Positions 1-9,002 of a DNA stretch of 17,252 nucleotides are shown here, piece by piece. Origin of the DNA: Chloroflexota bacterium (lineage in GTDB: Bacteria > Chloroflexota > Anaerolineae > Anaerolineales > UBA4823). Positions within the stretch are counted from its first letter, which is position 1; the number at the start of each line of letters is the position of its first letter. The DNA lies in the NCBI GenBank assembly GCA_012798185.1, contig JAAZNS010000183.1, forward strand, positions 1-17,252, written 5' to 3'. The notes under the pieces are model-generated. The model was not told the origin of the DNA. It searched no databases and saw only the letters and a list, made by a program, of their open reading frames with translations. The position numbers and the translations under genes were made by a program.

Positions 1-2062
1 CTAGATCCCGCCGTAATAACAAAAGTGTAATATCATCAAACTGGGGGGCTTCCCCCACGAATTCTTGAACCTTTTTAAGGATGACGCTTTGAAGTTCATG
101 TGCTGGTAATCCTGGATTTTGCAGGATAGTTTCCACCAAACGCTCTTCTTTGAAAAATTCTTCATCGGCGTTCATCGCATCGGGAATACCATCCGTATAT
201 AAAACCAATAGATCGCCCGGTTGGATTTGAATACTTGCTTGTTCCCATAAGGCATTTTCTTCGATTCCTATCGGCATTCCAGTCGATTTCAAAGAAGTAA
301 CCGCCTTGCCATCAGCATAACTAAAAAGGTAAGGTGGATTATGCCCGGCATTAACGTAAGTCATTATTCCAGTGTTCTGGTCTAAAACGCCATAAAATGC
401 TGTAATAAACAGATTGGCGCGAGCATCTTGCAGAATACGCTCGTTTGCCGAAAAAAAGATAACCTCCGGCGGGGAATCGGCATATTCGATTGCATAAGTC
501 CGAATAAGCGTGCGGCTTAACGCCATATAAAGCGCTGCACCCAATCCTTTGTCAGCCACATCTGCCACCAGAATGCCGATTTTGCTTTCAGGCAGCGGAA
601 TAAAATCGAAATAATCGCCGGATGTTTCCCGCGCTGGTAGTAAAGTAACTGCCAGCTCCCATCCGTTTAATCTGGGCATCTCATTTGGCAAAAAGCTGGA
701 CTGTATCTTTCCTGCAAAAGCAATTTCCTGGGCGGCGCGTTGATATTCAAGCGTCTCTTGATAAATTTGAGCCTGGTGCAATGCAGAAGCCACCTGATCT
801 GCCAGGGTTTTTACCGCCGGAAAAAGTGCTGTCAGTGCCTGCCGATCCCAGGGTTGAGCCAAACTGCGCAGCTCAATATAGATGCAACCAATTGGATCAC
901 CGCTTTCTAAATCAAAAATTGCTGCAGTTACCACTGGGTCATGCATTTGATTTTCTGGATTCCAGGGTAAGCTTTCCTTGCTCACATAAGCATTCACCCT
1001 CGCTTCTTTGCACACCCATGCGTGGATTTGTTTTAGATCCAATTGCCAATCTTCTGGTTTTTTCAATAAGATAGAATTCCCTTGAAGACCGATAGCAATA
1101 CGAGCTGAAGGAAACATAGCTGCAACATGTTCTTCTAAAAGTTGCGGCAGCGTAGATGCATCTGGGGGCGAATTGAGAATTTCCCGGCTGAGGTGCTCCA
1201 ATTGACGGAGCTGTCGTGCCTGCTGGCGGCTTGTTTCTACTGCCCAACTCAATCGCCGCGTCAGGTATGCTACCAGTAATAAACCTATAATAAAATATAT
1301 GTCTATTAAAATGCCGTTCTGTACATATAACCCTGCCACTAATATTGAAAAGGGATGGGCTAAATGAGGCAATCCAAATGCTAGTAAAAAGAATTTTCCT
1401 AACGGAAGTATTGATTCACCTTCTGAAAATCGTTTCTGCATCCAAAAAACGTAGAGAATATACCCGCTATAAATGAGCATCGTACAAATGAAATAAACCA
1501 CCAAAGTGGCAAAAACAATCAAGATCACTCTTGGGGTTAAAGAAGATATCGGAAAAATGCCTCCCCACCTTTGATAAAAAAACAGTGCAATCAAATATGC
1601 CAGGCTAAGCGCTGCCAAGTCCATCGAAAAATTACGCAGTATACTCCACCTGGATGAAACGGCGCGAGATTCCATCCAATTCTTGATAAATCTTGCTGCC
1701 CTCCAAAGTATGGAAATCCATAATGCTGATGGTCCGAATAATAGAATTGCAGACCATTGGATCACGCTTGAAATCGATCCGTCCGCGCTGCCATACCGAT
1801 CAGCGCGAATTTCAATGATGATAAAATAACTGATCATCTCAAAAAGAAAAGTTACAAACGCTAAAAAAAGTAATGGTTTCCACTCACGGGTGAGTATCGC
1901 TGTATCGGTAACAAAAATCAGCCAAATTATCCCACCCATAGCCAAAATGAAAGAAAATAAGAATGCGATCACCTCGCCAACCCCCCTTAACCGGTGTTGC
2001 TCATCCATGTCTTCTAAATCCGGCCAAAATTTTCTGGCAATCACATACAATAGGTTTTGCAT
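1..2062 (-). CDS. Membrane-anchored GAF / PP2C-type (SpoIIE, RsbU-like) serine phosphatase, 3' end cut by window edge
   Basis: Read by hand on the minus strand from the ATG at 2062; 687 codons are open to the window edge and no stop is reached. About seven hydrophobic segments fill residues ~30-265, followed by a short coiled stretch, a GAF-like region (~289-445) and a PP2C/SpoIIE phosphatase domain (~455-687). The phosphatase motifs are clear: SGDYFD with D483, VADVADKG with D501 and D504, NAGHNPPY, LYTDGIPDA and FDDITLLLL (D676, D677); the acidic residues are those that bind the catalytic metals in this family. Such proteins dephosphorylate anti-sigma-factor antagonists or similar phosphoserine partners; the partner is not in this window. 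Only a short C-terminus should be missing. No SD precedes 2062, but a perfect extended -10 sits 7 bases upstream, so the mRNA may be leaderless. An in-frame ATG at 2128 is an alternative start. The family call is firm; the signal sensed is unknown. Confidence 0.9.
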   Translation of the reverse strand, partial: MQNLLYVIARKFWPDLEDMDEQHRLRGVGEVIAFLFSFILAMGGIIWLIFVTDTAILTREWKPLLFLAFVTFLFEMISYFIIIEIRADRYGSADGSISSVIQWSAILLFGPSALWISILWRAARFIKNWMESRAVSSRWSILRNFSMDLAALSLAYLIALFFYQRWGGIFPISSLTPRVILIVFATLVVYFICTMLIYSGYILYVFWMQKRFSEGESILPLGKFFLLAFGLPHLAHPFSILVAGLYVQNGILIDIYFIIGLLLVAYLTRRLSWAVETSRQQARQLRQLEHLSREILNSPPDASTLPQLLEEHVAAMFPSARIAIGLQGNSILLKKPEDWQLDLKQIHAWVCKEARVNAYVSKESLPWNPENQMHDPVVTAAIFDLESGDPIGCIYIELRSLAQPWDRQALTALFPAVKTLADQVASALHQAQIYQETLEYQRAAQEIAFAGKIQSSFLPNEMPRLNGWELAVTLLPARETSGDYFDFIPLPESKIGILVADVADKGLGAALYMALSRTLIRTYAIEYADSPPEVIFFSANERILQDARANLFITAFYGVLDQNTGIMTYVNAGHNPPYLFSYADGKAVTSLKSTGMPIGIEENALWEQASIQIQPGDLLVLYTDGIPDAMNADEEFFKEERLVETILQNPGLPAHELQSVILKKVQEFVGEAPQFDDITLLLLRRDL

Positions 2063-2069
2063 TGCAAAG

Positions 2070-2078
2070 ATTATATCA
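2070..2078 (-). promoter_or_regulatory. Extended -10 promoter element of the phosphatase gene
   Basis: The minus strand reads TGATATAAT here, an exact match to the extended -10 consensus TGnTATAAT. The hexamer ends 7 bases before the ATG at 2062, so transcription should begin at or next to the start codon. No good -35 is present at 16-18 bases spacing, as is common for extended -10 promoters. There is no SD between this box and the ATG. Confidence 0.5.
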
Positions 2079-2087
2079 GAACGGGGC

Positions 2088-2116
2088 TTGCTGAAATAAT
2101 CGTTATCGGGTATACC
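2088..2116 (+). promoter_or_regulatory. Probable promoter of the polytopic membrane protein gene
   Basis: TTGCTG (2088-2093) and TATACC (2111-2116) are separated by exactly 17 bases, and the -10-like box ends 6 bases before the ATG at 2123. Matches to consensus are moderate (3/6 and 4/6). It lies back to back with the extended -10 of the divergent phosphatase gene, and again no SD lies before the start codon. Confidence 0.35.
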
Positions 2117-2122
2117 AATTCT

Positions 2123-3667
2123 ATGCATAACCGCCGCCAATCCCTTAACAAAAAATACTTGCAATTTTTAGGCTTCTTGCTTTGGTCGATCTTATTCGCA
2201 ATTACATATTGCCAATCGCCGCTTTTTACCTCCAACCAGAACCAATATTTTTTGCATGGAATGGCTCATGCCAAAATCGGTTTTCTGGATCGGGATTGGC
2301 TGGCAAATACAGCTGATCCTACCCCGGTTTTTAATAAGTTTATCGAATTGACTTATCGAATTCTTAATTGGGAGCCAATTTTCTATGGCTATTATGCGTT
2401 ATTGATGGGAATATATTTTTATAGTCTTTATGGTATTGCCCGGTCGTTATTCTCTATTGAGAAATCCCTATCACACAAGTTGTTCTTTATTGCAAGTTTT
2501 TTCTTGATCCATTCAGCAGGATTAAGGTTTGTTTTATCGAGGTTGATTGGAATTAATTGGACATATATCCTGGAAGACGGTGTTGCAGATCAGCGAATGC
2601 TGGGCAGCGTGTTTCAACCCAGCACGTTTGGGGTATTCCTGCTTTTATCTATCTATTTATTTCTTAATAATCACAAATATCTGGCAGTTGCCAGTGCTTG
2701 TCTAGCAGCTATTTTTCATCCTACCTATCTGCTCAGCGCAGCGCTTCTAACCTGTTCTTATATTGTATTAATTTATCGCGAATCAAGGGAGATCAAACAA
2801 ACGGCAAGTTTAGGATTGATGGCATTGATACTGGTTTCTCCTATTGTTTACCGATCCTTTTCGATTTTCACTGGCGATGATGCGTTTTTAGTGGAAAAAG
2901 CCCGCCAGATTTTAATAACATTTCGCATACCGCATCATGCCATCGTAAGTCAATGGTTCGATGCAACCGCAATTGTAAAAATCCTATTCATGCTGCTTGC
3001 CTTATGGATTATTCGGAATAAATCTGTTTTTACGATTTTATTGATTCCATTTTGCACCGCGGTTGTGCTTACAATAATTCAGGTTATTTTAAAGAATCAA
3101 GCTTTAGCTTTATTATTCCCTTGGAGAGTATCCATATTTTTAGTGCCGATTTCTGTGACGATTTTAGTCGCACACTATGGTAGCTTATTCATCGATGAAA
3201 TTACCATAGATGCCTCACAAAATCAACGTATTATTAATTGGTGCTCCATGGCACTGATATCTCTGGCGGTCATTAGCGGAGCAAGCCGCTTTACCCTAGA
3301 TTTGATAAGGAAAGAGAATATTCCCGAACGTGCACTTTTCACATACGTATTATCGCATATACAATCAACCGATTTATATCTTACACCCTCTAAAATGCAG
3401 GATTTCAGGCTGGAGACTGGCGCTCCAGTGTTTATTGATTTCAAATCAATCCCCTATAAAGAAACCGATGTTATCGAATGGTACCGCAGGATAACCTTAA
3501 ACAACCATTTCTATCAGGATATGGATTGCAGCATACTTTCTTCACTGATAAAGCATGAGCGTATCACCCACATTGTCATTGATACTTCGTCCCAATTTGA
3601 GGGTTGTCCATTCATATCCCTGCAATATCAAGATGCAAATTTTCAAATATTTCGGGCGGGTAATTAA
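2123..3667 (+). CDS. Polytopic membrane protein of unknown function (DWLANT-type)
   Basis: 514 residues if started at the ATG at 2123. An in-frame TTG at 2057 would add 22 residues, but neither start has an SD; 2123 is preferred because it begins with a basic stretch just before the first helix and has a -10-like box 6 bases upstream. I count about nine to eleven hydrophobic segments between residues ~14 and ~390, then a soluble C-terminal domain of ~125 residues. Notable motifs are DWLANTADPTPVF (58-70), GVADQRMLGSVFQPSTFG (153-170), HPTYLL (199-204), a RIPHH segment (268-272) and FPWR (332-335). Proteins of this type are, to my knowledge, widespread as hypothetical proteins in Chloroflexota and cyanobacteria and may correspond to the DUF6798 family; that name needs a profile search. 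The loop-plus-C-terminal-domain layout resembles GT-C glycosyltransferases, but no catalytic signature is evident, so no function is assigned. Confidence 0.8.
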   Translation: MHNRRQSLNKKYLQFLGFLLWSILFAITYCQSPLFTSNQNQYFLHGMAHAKIGFLDRDWLANTADPTPVFNKFIELTYRILNWEPIFYGYYALLMGIYFYSLYGIARSLFSIEKSLSHKLFFIASFFLIHSAGLRFVLSRLIGINWTYILEDGVADQRMLGSVFQPSTFGVFLLLSIYLFLNNHKYLAVASACLAAIFHPTYLLSAALLTCSYIVLIYRESREIKQTASLGLMALILVSPIVYRSFSIFTGDDAFLVEKARQILITFRIPHHAIVSQWFDATAIVKILFMLLALWIIRNKSVFTILLIPFCTAVVLTIIQVILKNQALALLFPWRVSIFLVPISVTILVAHYGSLFIDEITIDASQNQRIINWCSMALISLAVISGASRFTLDLIRKENIPERALFTYVLSHIQSTDLYLTPSKMQDFRLETGAPVFIDFKSIPYKETDVIEWYRRITLNNHFYQDMDCSILSSLIKHERITHIVIDTSSQFEGCPFISLQYQDANFQIFRAGN

Positions 3668-3904
3668 TACGCGAATCATAATACCATCCAGTCAGCAAAG
3701 GGTGATGCGCCTCAAGCTAAACCCTGCCTAGGAGGTCTTGAAACCGAATAAGGCACCCAAATATGAAATTAACCCGCAGTCCCAATGCTTTCTGGATTGC
3801 CCAGAACTTGATTTGTAACAATTGGGTATAAACCAATAATTATTGAAAATGTGCCGAATTCTATAATGAGTAAAACAGAGCTTAATCAGTAAGTATGATT
3901 TTCA
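3668..3904. other. Convergent intergenic region, no gene seen
   Basis: 237 bases between two converging genes. It holds a perfect 12-base palindrome (CAATAATTATTG, 3834-3845) and a weak ATTGG/CCAAT inverted repeat just before it (3821-3837). No GC-rich stem with a T-run was found for either gene, and no RNA gene or credible small ORF is apparent. Confidence 0.5.
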
Positions 3905-5506
3905 TCAAGAGAAATATTCAAAAGCATTGTGCTTTTCTTTTGCTCTGTACATGGCAATATCTGCATTTTTAAACAAACTGCTGCTATCTTCACCGCTAAT
4001 TGGGTAAACACTGATGCCAATGCTGGCTGTAATAGAATATTCAGCGCCGGAAAGTATGAAAGGCTCGGCAATCGTTTTTAATATTTTTTGCGCTACCAGC
4101 GTAGGGTTATGTGCATCGACCAAATTTTCAATGAGTACAGTAAATTCATCGCCCCCCAAACGCGCCACCGAATCGCTCATGCGAACACAATTCTGTAAGC
4201 GTTTAGCAACTATCTGTAAAACCTCATCACCCTGCGAATGCCCGAGCGAATCATTGATCGATTTAAATCCATCTAAATCAAGTAACATCACTGCCACCAT
4301 CCACCGATCACTGCTGCCGGCTCGGTTGCGCCTGGCTCTCATTAACGCCTGTTCCAAACGGTCATAAAATAATTCCCGGTTAGGCAAGCCGGTTAAAGGA
4401 TCGTGATTTGCCAAATGACGCAGCCGTTCTTCAGATTGTTTTCGAGAGCTGATATCAGTGAATATGGCAATATAATTAGATAATTCCCCAGCATCATTCT
4501 TCACAGTACTTATCGTAACCCATTCGGTATAGATTCCGCCATCTTTCCGCCGATTCCAAATCTCCCCCTGCCAGCGCCCTGTGATGGCAACCGAATGCCA
4601 TGTTTGGCGGAAAAATTCGCTATCTCGCCGATCGGAATGAAACTCCAGGGCATTTTTACCAAGCACCTCATTCAAATGATACCCGGTGATATCTGTAAAT
4701 GCCTGATTGGCTGAGATAATGCAAGAATTTGCATCGGTAATGAAGATTCCTTCGGCTGTGGTTTCAAACACTTGCGCACTGAGCCGTAAACGCTCTTGAA
4801 TCTCCCTTTGTTCGGTGATATCTCTCACGATGACCATGTGCACTGATTCATTCTGCCACTCGGTCGGCACAATATACATTTCAGCAAATAACGGTTTCTC
4901 ATTTGCACGGGTAATTTCAATCTGCATTTTGCCATTGTTTACTAATGGATACTGAAACTTTGTGCCGATCAGACCGCCTCGAGTTGATCCGAATATGGCT
5001 TCTGCATATACATTGGCATGGCGGATTACACCATTTTCGCCAACGATTAGAATTCCATCGACAATCTGCTCGATTATCTTTTGTAAGCTGGCTTCGGTAG
5101 CTAACAGACACTTTAGAAAACGGCGTTTTTCGACTGCACAAATTACCGATCTAGAGAAAATATCCCCTTGCAAATACTCCCGGGGTATACAATCCTCGAC
5201 CTTCTTTTTTATGTCTTGACCGATTCTTTGTTTGGTTTCTTGATTAATCAAAAGGATTATTGGAAGGGTGGGAGATATTTTCCTCACTTCATCGATCAAT
5301 TCCTCCTCTCTTTCCTGGCAGAAATTCGAATCGATGATAAATACATCAAAAGACTCCGATTTGATTTTTTCTAACGCATCGTTAAAATCTTCAGTGGGTT
5401 GTAACGTGAAATCGCCAATTTCTCCATTGAACAACATGTTGCTCAAAAGAGATACTTCTTCGGAATTTCGATTCAGTAATAGAATTTTAGCATTTTGGCT
5501 GGTCAT
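3905..5506 (-). CDS. Degenerate receiver - PAS - PAS - GGDEF protein, predicted diguanylate cyclase
   Basis: 533 residues, cytoplasmic. Residues 1-125 form a receiver-like domain, followed by PAS domains (~138-235 and ~240-355) and a GGDEF domain (~360-530). The cyclase makes c-di-GMP from two GTP. Its active site is intact (GGDEF 451-455, NHDPLTGLPNR at 367-377), and an RxxD inhibitory site (RMSD, 442-445) lies five residues before it, so product feedback is expected. No EAL domain follows. The receiver keeps an Asp at the usual phosphorylation position (D59), but the acidic pair after strand 1 is replaced by LNRN (11-14), the Thr/Ser position is lost and the conserved Lys is Arg (R109). It therefore looks like a pseudo-receiver that may not be phosphorylated. 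No SD precedes the ATG; a promoter-like pair lies close upstream. It is the last of three co-oriented signalling genes, 199 bases after the HD-GYP gene. Confidence 0.92.
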   Translation of the reverse strand: MTSQNAKILLLNRNSEEVSLLSNMLFNGEIGDFTLQPTEDFNDALEKIKSESFDVFIIDSNFCQEREEELIDEVRKISPTLPIILLINQETKQRIGQDIKKKVEDCIPREYLQGDIFSRSVICAVEKRRFLKCLLATEASLQKIIEQIVDGILIVGENGVIRHANVYAEAIFGSTRGGLIGTKFQYPLVNNGKMQIEITRANEKPLFAEMYIVPTEWQNESVHMVIVRDITEQREIQERLRLSAQVFETTAEGIFITDANSCIISANQAFTDITGYHLNEVLGKNALEFHSDRRDSEFFRQTWHSVAITGRWQGEIWNRRKDGGIYTEWVTISTVKNDAGELSNYIAIFTDISSRKQSEERLRHLANHDPLTGLPNRELFYDRLEQALMRARRNRAGSSDRWMVAVMLLDLDGFKSINDSLGHSQGDEVLQIVAKRLQNCVRMSDSVARLGGDEFTVLIENLVDAHNPTLVAQKILKTIAEPFILSGAEYSITASIGISVYPISGEDSSSLFKNADIAMYRAKEKHNAFEYFS

Positions 5507-5511
5507 GGATT

Positions 5512-5540
5512 ATTCAATTAATGCCTTTCAACGCAGTGAA
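5512..5540 (-). promoter_or_regulatory. Possible promoter of the GGDEF gene, placed for a leaderless transcript
   Basis: On the minus strand TTCACT (5540-5535) and TTGAAT (5517-5512) are 17 bases apart, each matching consensus at 4 of 6 positions. The -10-like box ends 5 bases before the ATG at 5506, and there is no SD. This is weaker than the example at 2070-2078 and may be chance in AT-rich DNA. Confidence 0.25.
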
Positions 5541-5705
5541 TACCCCACATGCCATATCGATGAATTCGGGGATACTTTACTTTCGGTTGCAAGATTTTTA
5601 CCAAAAAATATATAAATTAGGATTACTCAGCCAGCCGGGGTGGAATTCCGAATTTGAGGCACTTTAGGATGGTTCGGTCATAACCAGAAAGTTTTCATAG
5701 GTATA

Positions 5706-8700
5706 TCATTCACCGCCTATCAACCTAAAAAATGCCTCAACCACTTTGGGCTCGAAATGGGTACCAGAATTACTATGAATATACTCCAACGCTTCATTCT
5801 GACTCAAAGCAGGTCGGTATGGACGATCAGAGGTTATTGCATCATAAACATCGACAACAGCAAATATTCGCGCTGCGAGAGGGATTTGCGTACCCTTTAA
5901 ATTGCGAGGATATCCACTGCCATCCCATTTTTCATGATGACAATGGGGAATGTCGAGCGCCTGGCGCAGGTACGGGATAGGATGAAGAAGTTTATACGCA
6001 TATACCGGGTGCTGCTTCATAATAATCCATTCGCTTTCAGTTAATTTACCCGGTTTTAATAAAATACTATCTGGTATCGCCATTTTTCCAATATCATGTA
6101 ATAGTGCCCCTCGACGGATATTCATTAGTTCTTTTCCGGTAATCCCTAAATAGTTCGCCAAATCAAGTGTCATTTGTACCACCCGTTGAGTATGTCCCTC
6201 TGTTTCCTGATCGCGTAAATCCAAAGCGCGCGACCAGCCCTCGATTGTAGCATCATATGACATCGACAATTCGATATTTGCACGTTGAACATCTGCAAAT
6301 AAGGTGGCGTTATCGATGGAAATTGCTGCTTGTGAAGCCAGGGTTTCGAAGAAATTACGCCATTCCGGATTTATATATAATTTTTCCCGGTTAAATAATT
6401 CAAGCACACCCTTAACCTGACCTTTTGCGATCAAAGGTACAGCAATATGCATAACATAACCTGCTTCTGCTAGAAACGAATCATCCGGGCATCCGGGCAA
6501 TTCACAAGCGATAATTTCCATCGAAGTCGATGCTTCTGATGCTAACCCCCCAACACGGCGAGAGCGATACTTTTTAAGGACATCAGGAGGGAAACCTTTC
6601 CCCGTAGAAAATTCCAAGGTTTGAGAAGTATTATTAAATAACATCACTGCTGCAGCGTCAATATTTAATTGGGTAATTATTTGATCCAATAAAACATTCA
6701 AAGTTACATTTAAATCCATGCTGCCGGTAATTGCATGGTCAATGGCTTGAAATGATGTAAGCTGCCGTAATTGAAGCACCGTTTTTTCATATAATGAAGC
6801 GCGCTGTAAAGCATTAGCAGCAATATCTGCAATTGCTTCTAATATACGAATTTCATCTGCCTCGAACTTATTTTCCCTAATCACCCATAATACACTGATC
6901 ACTTTTCCAGAAGATGTTAACGGAATACAAATTCCCCCAGCAGGACCAGTTACGATACCTGGCAGGTAATTTTTGATTTCGTGTACAACATCCTCACCAA
7001 CGCAGGTTTCACCTGTATTAAAAACCTTTCCGATAATCCCTTCTCCTTTACGCAGGCGAATTTCTTTTGTTTCGTGTGGAATGTCTGATGTAATATTTAA
7101 AATGATTTCATCAGTGTATGGATCAAGGCTGGCAAAGTTTGTATGTTTTGCATTGACTAATTTCATCACCTGAGTGAGAATGACCGGCAGCACTTCTACT
7201 GAAGTATCGGCTGTCCTTAATGCCTCCCCCACTGCTGTAATTGCTTCCAGCTCACGCTGACGTTGTATGCGCGCAGTTATATCGGTAAGCGTGCCTTGAT
7301 AATAATCAATTTCCCCTTGCTCATTACGGTGCACTTGAACATTATTCAATATTACTAATTCTTTTTTATTTTTGGTTTTAACCCTCATCTCATAGCTTGA
7401 AAGCTCGCCCGTTTCCTCCAATAAGCGTTTCCAAATTTCTCTATCATGTGCATTCACCCACCAGTCTGATTCCGCATTGGTTTGGAGCAATTCTTCCATA
7501 GAATCATATTCCAGCATTTTCACCAATGCAGGATTAACCGCTAATACTTTCCCATCGGGTGTCGTACGGCATACACCATCAAGAACATTTTCAAACAAGG
7601 AACGATATTTAGCTTCAGATTCGCGCAAGGCTTGCTCAGCTTGTTTTCGTTCGGTAATATCGCGCCCCACGCCAAGAATTCCCTCTGGTTTTCCTTTTGC
7701 GTCTCTGGTAACAACAAAAATAAATTCACTCCAAAAGGTTGTGCCGTCTTTACGATATAATTCGAGCTCTACTGTTTGGCTTAATTTCAAATTGGGCTTT
7801 GATAATTTTTCGGGAGTGAGATTTTCATCAATGATTTGGGTTACCAACTTTACAGAATCGGGTGTAAGGTGCTGCTCGAAACTCATCGAATTGATCTCAT
7901 CGAGCGAAAAACCCCGCAGCCGTAACATGGATGGACTGGCATATATCGTTTTCAAATCCATATTTACGTAAAGTATCATTTCACTCATGTTATCGGTGAT
8001 TAAACGATACTGTTCTTCGCTCTGTCTAATTTTGGTATGAAATCTTGCATTTTGTATTGCGACAGCTGCATGTGCAGAAAGCATTTCGAGCAGCAATTGA
8101 TCTTCACTTGTATATGCTCCTTGGCTGTAAGATTGCGCAGAAAGCATACCGATCATCTTATCTCCCAAAACCATCGGAACTGCAATTATCGATCGTACAT
8201 AATCGCTGTTTCCAAAATGAATGGCACGAATTTCATGTTCTGGTGTGAAATCGTTGATCAGCAACGGCTTTCTCGAAGTGCTTACATAACTGGTTAACCC
8301 TCCTCCTGAGGGGATTCGCTTTTTCGGCCAACGCCCTTCTTTATCGATCAGATACACTGCGTCATATTCATTATCATTTTCATTGAATAACGATATTACA
8401 AACGCTTCTACCGGCATGAGTTTTTCTGCTGCATGATGAATGGCTGAATACACTTGCTCCAAGTCCAGGCTTACACGAGCAATCTCCTGGCTGACCTGGT
8501 AGAGCACTTTTAATCTTTCTTCCATGCGTTGGCTGGTTTTTTCAGCGATGAGTTTTTCTTTTAGTAATTTCTGCTCGAGCAACGCATTTCTTACCGCTGT
8601 TCCTAAACGTGCAGGGCGATCTTTGAGTATATAATCAACGGCACCTTGTTTAATTGCCTTAACTGCCAGATCTTCTCCCATCGTCCCGGATATTAAAATA

Positions 8701-8939
8701 AACGGGATTTCTATTCCGTGATCTTTTAGATATTCCAATGCGCGCAGACCGTCATATTGCGGCATCGAATAATCCCCGATAATAAGATCCAGAGAAGGAT
8801 CAAGCGCTGAAATAAATTCAGCTTCGGTTTCAACTCTTTTCCATTCGACGTCAAATCCTTCATGTTTTAGTCTCATAACGATCAAATCAGCGTCATCTTG
8901 TGAATCTTCAAGTATGAGCAAGCGAAGTGCTTCTTCCAT
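5706..8939 (-). CDS. Response regulator: REC-GAF-PAS-PAS-GAF-GAF-HD-GYP, predicted c-di-GMP phosphodiesterase
   Basis: 1077 residues, no membrane segments. Domains in order: receiver (~5-125), GAF (~150-300), PAS (~308-432), PAS (~440-558), GAF (~565-712), GAF (~730-880) and HD-GYP (~890-1075). The receiver is complete: acidic pair E11/D12, phosphoacceptor D56, S84 and K106. The HD-GYP domain has H916, the HD pair H948/D949 within LLHDIGK, H977, the HHEKWDGSGYP motif (1001-1011) and DVYDAITSDRPYR, so it should bind its metal centre and hydrolyse c-di-GMP to pGpG or GMP. A good SD (AGAGGT) lies 5 bases before the ATG at 8939. The start is 63 bases after the stop of the histidine kinase gene, suggesting an operon in which that kinase phosphorylates D56. 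Three GAF and two PAS domains imply several ligand inputs, none identifiable from sequence. The domain call is firm; catalytic activity is inferred from intact motifs. Confidence 0.95.
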   Translation of the reverse strand: MEEALRLLILEDSQDDADLIVMRLKHEGFDVEWKRVETEAEFISALDPSLDLIIGDYSMPQYDGLRALEYLKDHGIEIPFILISGTMGEDLAVKAIKQGAVDYILKDRPARLGTAVRNALLEQKLLKEKLIAEKTSQRMEERLKVLYQVSQEIARVSLDLEQVYSAIHHAAEKLMPVEAFVISLFNENDNEYDAVYLIDKEGRWPKKRIPSGGGLTSYVSTSRKPLLINDFTPEHEIRAIHFGNSDYVRSIIAVPMVLGDKMIGMLSAQSYSQGAYTSEDQLLLEMLSAHAAVAIQNARFHTKIRQSEEQYRLITDNMSEMILYVNMDLKTIYASPSMLRLRGFSLDEINSMSFEQHLTPDSVKLVTQIIDENLTPEKLSKPNLKLSQTVELELYRKDGTTFWSEFIFVVTRDAKGKPEGILGVGRDITERKQAEQALRESEAKYRSLFENVLDGVCRTTPDGKVLAVNPALVKMLEYDSMEELLQTNAESDWWVNAHDREIWKRLLEETGELSSYEMRVKTKNKKELVILNNVQVHRNEQGEIDYYQGTLTDITARIQRQRELEAITAVGEALRTADTSVEVLPVILTQVMKLVNAKHTNFASLDPYTDEIILNITSDIPHETKEIRLRKGEGIIGKVFNTGETCVGEDVVHEIKNYLPGIVTGPAGGICIPLTSSGKVISVLWVIRENKFEADEIRILEAIADIAANALQRASLYEKTVLQLRQLTSFQAIDHAITGSMDLNVTLNVLLDQIITQLNIDAAAVMLFNNTSQTLEFSTGKGFPPDVLKKYRSRRVGGLASEASTSMEIIACELPGCPDDSFLAEAGYVMHIAVPLIAKGQVKGVLELFNREKLYINPEWRNFFETLASQAAISIDNATLFADVQRANIELSMSYDATIEGWSRALDLRDQETEGHTQRVVQMTLDLANYLGITGKELMNIRRGALLHDIGKMAIPDSILLKPGKLTESEWIIMKQHPVYAYKLLHPIPYLRQALDIPHCHHEKWDGSGYPRNLKGTQIPLAARIFAVVDVYDAITSDRPYRPALSQNEALEYIHSNSGTHFEPKVVEAFFRLIGGE

Positions 8940-9002
8940 GAGCTACCTCTTACTATCTTCCCAGAGCATATACACTCGAACTTTCAAATAACCCTTATCT
9001 TC

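Noticed and set aside
2126..2128. In-frame upstream ATG for the phosphatase gene (start at 2128, 22 extra residues).
   Set aside because: No SD before it, and it would place the perfect extended -10 inside the coding region. Kept only as an alternative.
3834..3845. Perfect 12-bp palindrome CAATAATTATTG between convergent genes.
   Set aside because: Short, AT-only apart from its ends, not near any start codon and lacking a T-run; probably chance.
4014..5615. Several open plus-strand frames of 68-117 codons opposite the GGDEF gene.
   Set aside because: They are antisense shadows of a well-supported gene, without SD or recognisable protein features.
5507..5705. Possible terminator or c-di-GMP riboswitch between the HD-GYP and GGDEF genes.
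   Set aside because: No GC stem with T-run and none of the conserved GEMM riboswitch sequence was found on the minus strand.
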